NCBI RefSeq assembly: GCF_022844445.1
Contig: NZ_JALHLS010000004.1
Location: forward strand, 124,001 to 188,000
Direction: 5' to 3'
Length of the DNA stretch: 64,000 nt
DNA from: Hyphomonas sp.
GTDB taxonomy: Bacteria; Pseudomonadota; Alphaproteobacteria; Caulobacterales; Hyphomonadaceae
A program made the position numbers and the translations under genes. Of the stretch, positions 54,645 through 63,430 are shown in pieces. Each line of letters starts with the position of its first letter. The first letter of the stretch is position 1. Under the pieces are notes generated by a model. That model saw only the letters and a program-made list of their open reading frames with translations, did not search any database and was not told where the DNA came from.

Positions 54645-55382
54645 TCAGATCATCGCCATGCCGCCGTTTACGTGCAGGGTCTGGCCCGTAACGTAGGCGG
54701 CTTCACTGGAGGCAAGATACACGGCTGCTGCTGCAATGTCGCCGCCCTGGCCGAGCCGCCCGGAGGGAATCTGGCCGAGGAGCGCCGTTTTCTGGGCTTC
54801 CGGCAGCACATCGGTCATCGGCGATTCGATGAAGCCCGGGGCGATCGTGTTGGCGGTGATTCCCCGGCTGGCGACTTCCTGCGCGAGCGATTTGGTGAAG
54901 CCGATCATACCGGCCTTGGAGGCGCAGTAATTCGCCTGTCCGGGGTTTCCGGTGACCCCCACGATGGAGGTAATGCCGATGATGCGGCCATGGCGGCGCT
55001 TCATCATGCCCCGCACGGCCGTCTTGGTTAGGCGGAAATAAGAGCCGAGGTTGACGTTGATGACGTCGTTCCAGTCCTCGTCCTTCATCTGGATCAGCAG
55101 CTTGTCCTTCGTGATGCCGGCATTGGCCACGAGGATATCGAGCGGGCCAATGGCGGCTTCGGCCTGCCCGACGAGCGCATCGACGGCGGCGGGGTCGGAG
55201 AGGTTGCACGGCACGATGGCGCTTTCACCTTTCAGGGTCGCGGCGACTTCCTGCAGCACCGCTTCGCGCGTACCCGACAGGGCAACCTTGGCGCCGGCTT
55301 CCGAGAGGGCCTGCGCAATGGCGCGGCCAATGCCGCCGGAAGCGCCGGTAACGAGGGCCGTGCGGCCAGTGAGGTCGAACAT
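54645..55382 (-). CDS. fabG: 3-oxoacyl-ACP reductase
   Basis: FabG is the NADPH-dependent SDR of fatty acid elongation. The 245-residue protein has the nucleotide-binding TGASGGIG, the NAG motif, and the catalytic S139, Y152 and K156 (ITSIVGVTGNPGQANYCASK). Five bases separate it from fabD. Confidence 0.97.
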   Translation of the reverse strand: MFDLTGRTALVTGASGGIGRAIAQALSEAGAKVALSGTREAVLQEVAATLKGESAIVPCNLSDPAAVDALVGQAEAAIGPLDILVANAGITKDKLLIQMKDEDWNDVINVNLGSYFRLTKTAVRGMMKRRHGRIIGITSIVGVTGNPGQANYCASKAGMIGFTKSLAQEVASRGITANTIAPGFIESPMTDVLPEAQKTALLGQIPSGRLGQGGDIAAAAVYLASSEAAYVTGQTLHVNGGMAMI

Positions 55383-55387
55383 GTCTC

Positions 55388-56335
55388 TTATCCTTTGATG
55401 GCTTTGGCGAAGGCTTCGAGGTCTTCGGGATTGCCGAGGGTGAAGCCGTTCAGGGATTTCTCGATGCGCCGCTGCATCACGGTGAGCACCTTGCCGTTGC
55501 CCGTCTCGGCGGTCGTCGTGACGCCCTGCGCGACCATGAACTGCACGGACTCAGTCCAGCGCACGCGGGCTGTGACCTGCTTGACGAGGTTCACGCGGAT
55601 GGCTTCCGGATCGGTGACGGCACCGGCGGTGACGTTGGCGACCAGCGGAACGGCCGGGGCGTTGATCGTGGTCGTCGCAAGCGCTTCGGCCATTGCATCG
55701 GCGGCCGGCTGCATCAGCGCGCAATGGAAGGGGGCGGAGACGTTCAGCGCCATCGCCTTCTTGACGCCGTTCGCCTGCGACCAGGCGACCGCCACATCGA
55801 TGGCCGCCTTGGAACCGGAGATGACCAGCTGGCCGGGCGCGTTGTCATTGGCGATGTCGCAGGCGCCGCCAGTGGCGCGGCCGGCGGCGCAGGCTGCTTC
55901 GGCTTGGCTGTAATCCGCGCCGAGCAGCGCCGCCATGGCGCCCTCACCCGGCTTCACCGCCGACTGCATGGCATTGCCACGGATGCGCAGAAGGCGCGCG
56001 GTGTCCGCGAGGCTGATCGAGCCCCCTGCGGCCAGCGCTGAGTATTCGCCCAGCGAATGGCCGGCCACGAAGGCAGCGTCCCGCGCGCTGATCCCGAAGT
56101 TCGCCTCAAGCGCGCGGTAGGCCGCGACCGAGTGGGCCATCAGGGCCGGCTGGGCATTGGAGGTGAGCGTCAGTTCGGCGAGTTCCCCGCCCCACATCAG
56201 CCCGGACAGGTCCTGCCCGAGGGCCGCGTTGACCTCCTCGAATACGGCGCGCGCAGCCGGGAAGGCCTCCGCCAGCGCCTTGCCCATGCCGATTTCCTGG
56301 CTGCCCTGCCCCGGAAAGATGAATGCCAACGTCAT
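55388..56335 (-). CDS. fabD: Malonyl-CoA--ACP transacylase
   Basis: FabD loads malonyl onto ACP. The 315-residue protein starts FIFPGQGSQEIGMGK and has the nucleophile S94 in GHSLGEYSAL, and the catalytic histidine in NVSAPFHCALM. It is the first gene of the fabD-fabG-acpP-fabF operon and is divergent from rpsF across 213 bp. Confidence 0.97.
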   Translation of the reverse strand: MTLAFIFPGQGSQEIGMGKALAEAFPAARAVFEEVNAALGQDLSGLMWGGELAELTLTSNAQPALMAHSVAAYRALEANFGISARDAAFVAGHSLGEYSALAAGGSISLADTARLLRIRGNAMQSAVKPGEGAMAALLGADYSQAEAACAAGRATGGACDIANDNAPGQLVISGSKAAIDVAVAWSQANGVKKAMALNVSAPFHCALMQPAADAMAEALATTTINAPAVPLVANVTAGAVTDPEAIRVNLVKQVTARVRWTESVQFMVAQGVTTTAETGNGKVLTVMQRRIEKSLNGFTLGNPEDLEAFAKAIKG

Positions 56336-56548
56336 ATGGTTACCGGGCCTCCCGTTGTTTTGGCCGTGCTAAAGCGCCCCCTTCCGGCATGCAAGCGCTT
56401 GAAATCTGCGGCCAGATGGGCTTTAGACCGCCCTTCGCAGCAAGGTGCGGTCCTCAAGTCCCCGGAATGAGCCGGAAAAAGAGGGGCCATCGCTGGCAAG
56501 GGTCTCCCGCCCTCCAGCGCCGCATCTTCGAATTTCGGGAATGAAAAC

Positions 56549-56890
56549 ATGGCACTATACGAGCACGTCGTAATCACGCGACCTGATATCTCGCCGGCCC
56601 AGGTCGAAACCTTCGTCGAAGAGATGAGCGCTTTCCTCAAGGACAAAGGCGCAACTGTTGGCCGGACCGAATACTGGGGCCTTCGCAGCCTCGCCTATCC
56701 GATCAAGAAGCAGCGCAAGGGTCACTACTCCTGCATCAACATCGATGGACCGCCTGCCGCGATCCACGAACTCGAACGCCGCCAGCGCATCTCTGAAGAC
56801 GTGATGCGTTACCTGACCGTCCGCGTCGAAACGCTGTCCGATGAGCCCTCCGTGGTTCTGTCGCGCAAAGAACGCCGTCCGCGCGATTAA
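56549..56890 (+). CDS. rpsF: 30S ribosomal protein S6
   Basis: S6 binds 16S rRNA together with S18. The 113-residue protein begins LYEHVVITRPDISPAQVETF and contains YWGLRSLAYPIKKQRKGHYS, both family-specific. It leads the rpsF-rpsR-rplI operon. The 213-bp region upstream must hold promoters for this operon and for fabD; I do not see an unambiguous one. Confidence 0.97.
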   Translation: MALYEHVVITRPDISPAQVETFVEEMSAFLKDKGATVGRTEYWGLRSLAYPIKKQRKGHYSCINIDGPPAAIHELERRQRISEDVMRYLTVRVETLSDEPSVVLSRKERRPRD

Positions 56891-56908
56891 GGGTAAGGAA
56901 CAGATCCA

Positions 56909-57163
56909 ATGGCACAGAAAATCAACATCACGAACATTCCTGCCCGCCGTCCGTTCGGACGCCGCCGCAAGGTCGACCCGTTCACGGGCGAGCACGCACA
57001 GGAAATCGACTACAAAGACGTGAAGCTGCTGCAGCGCTACATCTCTGAAAAAGGGAAAATCGTGCCGAGCCGCATCACCGCCGTGAACCTGAAAAACCAG
57101 CGCAAGCTGGCTCAGGCGATCAAGCGCGCCCGCATGCTGGCGCTCATTCCGTTCGCAGTCTGA
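56909..57163 (+). CDS. rpsR: 30S ribosomal protein S18
   Basis: The 84-residue S18 has [40 protein letters not shown] and [20 protein letters not shown], diagnostic for the family. It lies 18 bp after rpsF and 12 bp before rplI. Confidence 0.98.
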   Translation: MAQKINITNIPARRPFGRRRKVDPFTGEHAQEIDYKDVKLLQRYISEKGKIVPSRITAVNLKNQRKLAQAIKRARMLALIPFAV

Positions 57164-57175
57164 GGAGAGAGAGCC

Positions 57176-57757
57176 ATGCAAGTCATTCTCCTTGAGCGCA
57201 TCGAACGCCTCGGCAAGATCGGCGACGAAGTCCGCGTCAAAAACGGTTTCGGCCGCAACTTCCTGATCCCCCAAGGCAAGGCCCTCGTCGCTAACGACCG
57301 GAACCGCAAACGGTTCGAAATCGAGCGTGAGGCCATCGAGGCCCGCAACGCCGCTGCCCGCGACGCTGCGAAAACAGACGCCGAAAAGCTCGAAGGCGCT
57401 ATCTTCGTTCTGATCCGTCAGGCTGGCGAAACCGGCCAGCTGTACGGGTCGGTCTCGGCGCGCGACGTCGCTGAGGCCGCCGAAGTGTCAGGCCACAAGG
57501 TCCCGCGCAATGGCGTTCGTCTCGACAAGCCGATCAAGGCTATCGGCATGTACGACGTCTCGATCCGCCTCCACGCCGAAGTTGCCGTGAAGGTCCAGGT
57601 CAACGTTGCCCGGTCGAACGAAGAAGCCGAACGTCAGGCCAAGGGCGAGAATATCGCCGAGGCCCTGCAGGCTGCCAACGCCGCTTTCGCCGCCGAACAG
57701 GCCGGTGAACTGGCCGAAGCGGCCGCCGAGCGCGGCCCGGCCGGCGACGACGAATAG
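57176..57757 (+). CDS. rplI: 50S ribosomal protein L9
   Basis: L9 is recognised by VILLERIERLGKIGDEVRVK-NGFGRNFLIPQGKA. At 193 residues it is about 45 longer than E. coli L9; the extra is a C-terminal Ala/Glu-rich acidic tail (from about NEEAERQAKGENIAEAL), a feature of alphaproteobacterial L9. AGGAGAGAG precedes the ATG. A strong terminator follows. Confidence 0.97.
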   Translation: MQVILLERIERLGKIGDEVRVKNGFGRNFLIPQGKALVANDRNRKRFEIEREAIEARNAAARDAAKTDAEKLEGAIFVLIRQAGETGQLYGSVSARDVAEAAEVSGHKVPRNGVRLDKPIKAIGMYDVSIRLHAEVAVKVQVNVARSNEEAERQAKGENIAEALQAANAAFAAEQAGELAEAAAERGPAGDDE

Positions 57758-57783
57758 TCTTCGTCCAGACGGACCCCTACAAG

Positions 57784-57815
57784 AGCCGCGGCTGGAAACA
57801 GCCGCGGCTTTTTTC
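57784..57815 (+). terminator. Rho-independent terminator after rplI
   Basis: An 11-bp perfect stem (AGCCGCGGCTG / CAGCCGCGGCT) with a GAAA tetraloop is followed by a T-run, 27 bases after the rplI stop. Confidence 0.93.
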
Positions 57816-57884
57816 TTGTGATTCGTTCCTCAAAAGTGAGCCTCACCCCGCGCGCGGCGGGGCGGGTTGGGTTAATATCTGCGC

Positions 57885-59375
57885 ATGAACCAGCAAACGA
57901 CCTCGCAGACGCCCGTTGTCTCGCCGCACAACCTCGCCGCTGAAGCCGCCGTGCTGGGCGCGATCCTTTTTGACAACAACGTCTACCAGTATATCGCGGA
58001 CATCCTGCGCCCGATCGACTTCTACGCCCCGGCCCACAGCCTGTTGTATGAAGTTGCCTCCAACATGATCCAGACTGGCCGCGTGGCGGATGGCGTCACG
58101 CTGCGCGAGCATTTCGAGCAGAAGGAAAAGCTGACCGAGATCGGCGGCGGCAAATACCTTGTCGACCTTTTGGACGCCGCCGCCTTCGGGCCGGAGGTAA
58201 AGGACTATGCGCGCATCATCCGCGACCTCGCGATCCGGCGCGAACTGATCCGTGTCGGCGCAAGCATCCAGTCGCAATCGCTGGTCCCGGAAGACGAAGA
58301 CACCGGCTCGACGCTGATCAACAAGGCCGAACGTGCGCTGTTCGAACTCGCCGAGCGCGGCAGTTCGGAGCGTGGCTTCTCAAGTTTTGCCGAAGCACTC
58401 GCCGAGTCGCTGATCACCGCCGAGGCGGCCTTCAAGCGCGGCGGCAAGATCGCCGGCATCCCGACGGCGCTGCGCGATCTCGACGAACAGCTCGGCGGCT
58501 TCCACCGCTCCGATCTTCTTATCCTCGCCGGCCGCCCTTCGATGGGAAAAACGTCGCTCGCCACCAACATCGCGTACAACGTGGCGAAAGCCTACAAGTA
58601 CGAAACCCTCGAAGACGGCTCGCACAAGACGATCGATGGCGGCATCGTCGCCTTCTTCTCCCTGGAGATGTCGAGCGAGCAGCTGGCGACGCGAATTCTG
58701 GCCGAACGCACGGAGATCAGCTCTCACGACATCCGTCAGGGCAAGCTCTCGAAGGCGGACTTCGAGCGTCTCTCCGAAGCGACCGCCGAAATGCAGAATC
58801 TGCCGCTCTATATCGACGACACCGGCGGCATTTCCATCGGTGAACTGACGGCCCGCGCGCGGCGACTGCGCCGGTCGGTTGGACTTGACCTCATCGTGAT
58901 CGACTACCTGCAGCTGATCACGGCGTCCTCGTCCGGATCGAACGTGAACCGCGTGCAGGAAGTGACGCAGATCACCACAGCGCTGAAGGCGCTGGCTAAG
59001 GATCTGAACGTGCCCGTGATGGCGCTGTCGCAGCTGTCTCGCGCGGTGGAACAGCGCGATGACAAGCGCCCGCAACTTTCGGACCTTCGGGAATCGGGCT
59101 CGATCGAGCAGGACGCTGATATCGTGATGTTCGTTTTCCGCGAGGAATACTACCTCGCGCGGACCGAGCCGCCGGCAGACCCGAATGATCCGTCCTCGAA
59201 CGACAAGTGGAAAGCCTGGCGCACCCGCATGGACCAGGTGTTCGGCACAGCGGAAGTGATCGTCTCCAAGCAGCGCCACGGCCCCATCGGCACCGTGAAG
59301 CTCGCCTTCGACGCGCGCGTCACCCGTTTCGGCAACCTCGAATACGACGCGTCCAAGGCCGACCCGTTCGAATAG
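57885..59375 (+). CDS. dnaB: Replicative DNA helicase DnaB
   Basis: The 496-residue hexameric helicase has the N-terminal DnaB domain (PHNLAAEAAVLGAILFDNNV) and a RecA-like domain with Walker A AGRPSMGKTS (K222), FFSLEMSSEQLATR, Walker B LIVIDYLQLI, and the ESGSIEQDADIVMFV region. A 17-residue insertion after Walker A (around AKAYKYETLEDGSHKTIDG) is usual in alphaproteobacteria. It has its own transcription unit behind the rplI terminator. Confidence 0.97.
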   Translation: MNQQTTSQTPVVSPHNLAAEAAVLGAILFDNNVYQYIADILRPIDFYAPAHSLLYEVASNMIQTGRVADGVTLREHFEQKEKLTEIGGGKYLVDLLDAAAFGPEVKDYARIIRDLAIRRELIRVGASIQSQSLVPEDEDTGSTLINKAERALFELAERGSSERGFSSFAEALAESLITAEAAFKRGGKIAGIPTALRDLDEQLGGFHRSDLLILAGRPSMGKTSLATNIAYNVAKAYKYETLEDGSHKTIDGGIVAFFSLEMSSEQLATRILAERTEISSHDIRQGKLSKADFERLSEATAEMQNLPLYIDDTGGISIGELTARARRLRRSVGLDLIVIDYLQLITASSSGSNVNRVQEVTQITTALKALAKDLNVPVMALSQLSRAVEQRDDKRPQLSDLRESGSIEQDADIVMFVFREEYYLARTEPPADPNDPSSNDKWKAWRTRMDQVFGTAEVIVSKQRHGPIGTVKLAFDARVTRFGNLEYDASKADPFE

Positions 59376-59382
59376 GCGCGCG

Positions 59383-59907
59383 ATGAAACTCATCTTCGTC
59401 TACGGCCCGCCGGCAGCCGGCAAGTACACGGTATCGCGGCGCGTGGCGGAGCTCACCGGGCTGGCGCTGTTCCACAACCATCTGGTGGTCGACACGGTGT
59501 CCGCTGTGTTTCCGTTCGGCTCGCCGTCTTTCGTGCGCTTGCGCGAGCAGTTCTGGATGGACGTGTTCAAGGCCGCTGTGGCGGAGGATCGCTCGCTGAT
59601 ATTCACCTTCCAGCCGGAAGGCTCTGTATCACCGGACTTTGCGCAGCGCGTGGCAGACCTCGTGCGCGGCGGGGGTGGCGAAGCGCTGCTGGTGCATCTC
59701 AAACTCTCCGCAGACGGACAGATGGCGCGCATCGCCAATGCAGACCGGGCGGCGTTCGGCAAGCTGCGGGACCGCGAACTGCTGGCGAAACTGCAAGCCG
59801 AGTTCGAGGCCAGCGAGCGGGCGATGCCGGCAGCTGACCTTGTGATCGACACGGAAACCGTGGCCGCGGAAGCGGCGGCGGCGCTGATTGTGGCGCAGCT
59901 CGCCTAG
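59383..59907 (+). CDS. Small P-loop (AAA-like) kinase-type protein
   Basis: The 174-residue protein starts with a Walker A motif (FVYGPPAAGKYTVSRRVAEL) followed by LFHNHLVVDTVSAVFPFGSP, and resembles the shikimate/adenylate-kinase-like P-loop proteins of unknown substrate common in proteobacteria. It starts 7 bases after dnaB and may be cotranscribed. Its stop codon shares CTAG with the stop of the convergent CinA-type gene. Confidence 0.75.
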   Translation: MKLIFVYGPPAAGKYTVSRRVAELTGLALFHNHLVVDTVSAVFPFGSPSFVRLREQFWMDVFKAAVAEDRSLIFTFQPEGSVSPDFAQRVADLVRGGGGEALLVHLKLSADGQMARIANADRAAFGKLRDRELLAKLQAEFEASERAMPAADLVIDTETVAAEAAAALIVAQLA

Positions 59908-60389
59908 TCGAGCGCGGCGCGCAGGAGTTCCAGGGCTTCCATCGCGAAGAGGCGCATGTTCTCCGGGCGATCCGAAAGCCCCGTCTCCAGCGTGCGGCTG
60001 ACCTCGAACTTGCCGGGGCCCGCAAGTGCAACGCAGGTGTGGCCGGCGGCGTCGCCGTAGCCGTTGCCGGTGGGCCCGGAGGCGCCGGTTTCGCAGAGGC
60101 CCCAATGGGCATCCAGCTTGCCGGCGATAGTGCGCGCGAGGAGGCGGGCATAGGGCTCCGTGGACGAGCGCATGTCGCCGAGGTCTTCGCGGCGAAGGCC
60201 GAGCAGGCCGCGAAAGGCCTGCGGCGTATAGATGACACCGCCGCCGCGATACCAGACCGACGCACCGGGCGCGGCGAGGATCGCGGCGGAGATCAGTCCG
60301 CCTGCGGAGGATTCCGAGATGGCCACGGTTTCGCCGCGCGCTTTCAGGCGCGCGCCGATATCCGCCGCAAGAGGGAGGAGCGACTGCAC
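59904..60389 (-). CDS. CinA-family nicotinamide-nucleotide amidohydrolase
   Basis: A 161-residue stand-alone CinA C-terminal domain, as in PncC, which deamidates NMN in pyridine-nucleotide salvage. Motifs are VAISESSAGGLISAAILAAP, YRGGGVIYTPQAFRGLLG, and ETGASGPTGNGYGDAAGHT. The N-terminal CinA domain is absent. It lies 4 bases after the crotonase stop and is probably in one operon with it. Confidence 0.88.
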   Translation of the reverse strand: MQSLLPLAADIGARLKARGETVAISESSAGGLISAAILAAPGASVWYRGGGVIYTPQAFRGLLGLRREDLGDMRSSTEPYARLLARTIAGKLDAHWGLCETGASGPTGNGYGDAAGHTCVALAGPGKFEVSRTLETGLSDRPENMRLFAMEALELLRAALD

Positions 60390-60393
60390 AGGA

Positions 60394-61305
60394 TCAGTCT
60401 TTTCCGCCGATCCACTCGAACTCCCGCTCTTCCCACCAGGGGAAGAATTTGGGCATGCCGTCCGAGACCTTCACCGGATAGACCGGCGTGCGCTTTTCGA
60501 GGAAGCTCATCACGCCCTCTTTCGCGTCCGGCGTCTTGCCGCGCGAGTAAATGGCGGCGGAGTCGACGATATGGGCGTCCATCGGGTGCGAGGCCCCGAG
60601 CATCCGCCACATCATCTGGCGGGTGAGCGCGTTGGAGACAGGCGCCGTGTTGTCACCGATTTCCTTGGCGAGGGCGCGGGCCACATTCATCAGCTCCGCC
60701 TGCGGAACAACCCGGCTGACGAGGCGGCCGGCGAGGGCTTCCGAGGCGGGGAAGACGCGGCCCGTATAGCACCATTCCAGCGCCTGCTGGATGCCGACGA
60801 GGCGCGGCAGGAACCAGCTGGAGGCAGCTTCGGGGTTGATGCCGCGCTTGTTGAACACGAAACCGAAGCGGGCGTTGTCGGAGGCGATGCGGATGTCCAT
60901 CGGCAGCTGCATCGTCACGCCGATGCCGACAGCGGCGCCGTTGATGGCGCCGATGACCGGCTTCAGGCTTTCGAAGATCCGCAGGGTGAGGCGGCCGCCG
61001 CCATCGCGCTGGATGTCGATGTTTTCCGTGCGGCCCTTTTCGCCATCTCCCGCGCGGGCGTCATAGTCGAAGGTCTTGGCGCCGGCCGACAGGTCAGCGC
61101 CGGCGCAGAAGGCTTTCTCGCCGTGTCCGGTGACGATGACCGCCTTTACGCTGTCATCCTTGTCGGTGATGTCGAAGGCTTCCATCATCTCGTACATCAT
61201 CACGCCGGTGAAGGCGTTCATGTTGTTCGGGCGATAGATCGTCAGCGTAGCGACGCCGTCTTCGATGTCGAGAATGATTTCCTTGAACTCTTTCGGGCGA
61301 GCCAT
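60394..61305 (-). CDS. Enoyl-CoA hydratase/isomerase family protein
   Basis: This 303-residue crotonase has an oxyanion hole in GEKAFCAGADLS and INGAAVGIGVTMQLPMDIRI, and a single acid E159 in NKRGINPEAASSWFLPR. The insertion between these (FDYDARAGDGEKGRTENIDI) resembles that of long crotonases annotated as enoyl-CoA hydratases in Hyphomonadaceae and sphingomonads. I start at 61305 (MARPKEF), with AAGGAGG upstream. The reaction is uncertain. Confidence 0.85.
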   Translation of the reverse strand: MARPKEFKEIILDIEDGVATLTIYRPNNMNAFTGVMMYEMMEAFDITDKDDSVKAVIVTGHGEKAFCAGADLSAGAKTFDYDARAGDGEKGRTENIDIQRDGGGRLTLRIFESLKPVIGAINGAAVGIGVTMQLPMDIRIASDNARFGFVFNKRGINPEAASSWFLPRLVGIQQALEWCYTGRVFPASEALAGRLVSRVVPQAELMNVARALAKEIGDNTAPVSNALTRQMMWRMLGASHPMDAHIVDSAAIYSRGKTPDAKEGVMSFLEKRTPVYPVKVSDGMPKFFPWWEEREFEWIGGKD

Positions 61306-61427
61306 GCGTAGTCCTCCTTGAATTGACCCTTCGACAAGGGACCCCTTCCCCAACGTCCGTCAAGCGCTGCCCGGGCCGGCAGGAAACGGGGGTGACGGGG
61401 CCGTCATTTTTCGCTAGCGCTGGAGAC

Positions 61428-62357
61428 ATGGACCCGACGCCCCTGCCCGAAGTGACAACCCTGGCCGCGCCGTTTTTCGTGCTGTCGGTCGCCCTCGAAT
61501 GGTGGGCGGTGAAGACTGGCCGGGCAAGCGGGCGGTACGAGACGAAAGACGCGCTCGCCTCGATGGCGATGGGGATCGGCAATCTCACCGTGAATACGGT
61601 GACGGCAGCGATCTTCGTTTGGATGATGGCGTTGCTCTGGCCCTACCGGATCGCGACGCTGCCGTTCACCTGGTGGACATTCGCGCTGGCCTTCGTGCTG
61701 TATGATTTTGTCTATTACTGGAAGCACCGTTTTGCCCACCGGATGCGCTGGTTCTGGATGGAGCATGTGACGCACCATTCTTCCGAGCACTACAATCTGA
61801 CGACCGCTCTCCGGCAGCCTTGGTTTGGGCCTTTCACGGGGCTGATCCTGCTGGGCCTGCCGATGGTCTGGATCGGGTTTCATCCGTATGTGATCGCCTT
61901 CGTTGGCGGACTGAACCTGCTCTACCAGTTCTGGATTCACACCGAGGCGGTGAACAGAATGCCGAAATGGTTCGAGGCGGTGATGAATACGCCGAGCCAC
62001 CACCGGGTGCACCATGCGACGAACCCGCGATATCTCGATGCGAACTATGCAGGCGTGTTCATCATCTGGGACAGGATGTTTGGGAGCTTCGTGCCGGAGC
62101 TGGAGCGCGAGAAGCCGATCTATGGGATCGTGAAGCCGGTCGGAACCTATAATCCGTTCGTGATTGCGTTCCATGAGCTGGGCGGGTTGCTGAGAGACTG
62201 CGTGCGCGATGGCCTGCGGCCCTGGCGCTGGGTAGGCCGGGCGTTGAACGCGCCGGGCTGGAGCCCTGACGGGGCGCACAACCGGTCCGCCGAGTTGAAG
62301 CGCGCCTATGTGACAGCCCATCCCGATCAGGCGGGACAACCCGGATTGCCGAAATGA
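61428..62357 (+). CDS. Sterol desaturase/fatty acid hydroxylase family protein
   Basis: A 309-residue integral membrane di-iron enzyme with the histidine boxes HRFAH, HVTHHSSEHYN and HHRVHH, placed among four or more membrane helices. Members hydroxylate or desaturate sterols, carotenoids, fatty acids or alkylglycerols; the substrate here is unknown. The start at 61428 (MDPTPLPEVT) is chosen because 35 upstream codons are not conserved. It overlaps the NTF2-like gene by 4 bases. Confidence 0.88.
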   Translation: MDPTPLPEVTTLAAPFFVLSVALEWWAVKTGRASGRYETKDALASMAMGIGNLTVNTVTAAIFVWMMALLWPYRIATLPFTWWTFALAFVLYDFVYYWKHRFAHRMRWFWMEHVTHHSSEHYNLTTALRQPWFGPFTGLILLGLPMVWIGFHPYVIAFVGGLNLLYQFWIHTEAVNRMPKWFEAVMNTPSHHRVHHATNPRYLDANYAGVFIIWDRMFGSFVPELEREKPIYGIVKPVGTYNPFVIAFHELGGLLRDCVRDGLRPWRWVGRALNAPGWSPDGAHNRSAELKRAYVTAHPDQAGQPGLPK

Positions 62358-62755
62358 CGACGACCACCGATCTCATTCACCGCTACTATGCCGCTTTCAA
62401 TGCGAAGAACTGGACAGGCATGGCGGCGTGTGTGTCGGAGGACCTCAACCACTACGTCAATGAGGGCGACAAGCGCGGCGGACGCAAGGCCTTCGCTGAA
62501 TTCCTGGCGCATATGGACGACTGCTATGATGAGCTGCTGACCGACATCGTGGTGATGCCGTCGGCGGATGGCACGCGCGCGGCGGCGGAGTTCATTGTCA
62601 ACGGCAGTTACAACAAGACCGATCCCGGCCTGCCTCAAGCACGCGGGCAAAAGTATCGCTTGCCGGCGGGGGCTTTCTTCGACGTGAAGAGCGGCGAGAT
62701 CCAGCGGGTGACGACCTATTACAACCTCAAGGAATGGATACGGCAGGTCTCGTGA
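62354..62755 (+). CDS. NTF2-like / SnoaL-type protein
   Basis: The 133-residue protein has an NTF2-like fold signature (LIHRYYAAFNAKNWTGMAAC-VSEDLNHYVNEG, then GRKAFAEFLAHMDDCYDELL). A role as a small isomerase, lyase or binding protein is typical, but none can be named. It is coupled to its neighbours by ATGA upstream and GTGA downstream overlaps, forming a desaturase-NTF2-GNAT operon. Confidence 0.8.
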   Translation: MTTTTDLIHRYYAAFNAKNWTGMAACVSEDLNHYVNEGDKRGGRKAFAEFLAHMDDCYDELLTDIVVMPSADGTRAAAEFIVNGSYNKTDPGLPQARGQKYRLPAGAFFDVKSGEIQRVTTYYNLKEWIRQVS

Positions 62756-63336
62756 AAACGCGGACACTAACCGGAGAGGACCTCGAGCGCGCCCTGCCTG
62801 CACTGGCGGCGCTGCGCATCGAGGTATTTCGGGCGTTTCCGTATCTCTATGCCGGATCGGCAAGCTATGAGGTGCGTTACCTGCGCGACTTTGCGGCGGC
62901 CAAGGACAGCTTCATCGTGGCGGCAGAAACGGACGCGGGCGAGATTGCCGGTTGCGCGACAGGATCGGCGCTGACAGGGCACCATGCGGAGTTTTCCGGG
63001 CCGCTGGTTCAGTCGGGCTTTCCATTGAGTTCGACGTTCTATTTTGGCGAGTCGGTGCTGCTTCCCGCGTTTCGCGGCCAGGGGCTTGGCCATGCCTTTT
63101 TCGATGCCCGCGAGGCGCATGCCAGGGCGCGCGGCTACAAGCGGGTGTGTTTCTGCGCGGTGGAGCGCACCAAGGACCATCCGGCTCGGCCAGAAGATTA
63201 TTCGCCGCTTGACGGTTTCTGGACGAAGCGCGGCTACCGGAAGCTGGACGGGCTGGCGACGGAATTCGCCTGGCCCGTGGACCCCGGCGGACCAAACCTG
63301 ATGCACCCGATGGGGTACTGGATGCGGGAGCTTTGA
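62752..63336 (+). CDS. GNAT-family N-acetyltransferase
   Basis: A 194-residue GNAT protein with the acetyl-CoA loop in ESVLLPAFRGQGLGHAFFDA and C-terminal NLMHPMGYWMREL. The start is GTG at 62752, overlapping the previous stop (GTGA); the family's N-terminus begins close to this. The acceptor is unknown. Confidence 0.85.
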   Translation: MKTRTLTGEDLERALPALAALRIEVFRAFPYLYAGSASYEVRYLRDFAAAKDSFIVAAETDAGEIAGCATGSALTGHHAEFSGPLVQSGFPLSSTFYFGESVLLPAFRGQGLGHAFFDAREAHARARGYKRVCFCAVERTKDHPARPEDYSPLDGFWTKRGYRKLDGLATEFAWPVDPGGPNLMHPMGYWMREL

Positions 63337-63430
63337 CGCGCCTCCATCCTTCCCCCAGCGTAAGTCGTGGACAGCAGGCAGCGGGGCGCTAGAGATAACG
63401 AAATCCCGCCAACTGCCCGGAGCCTCGCCG

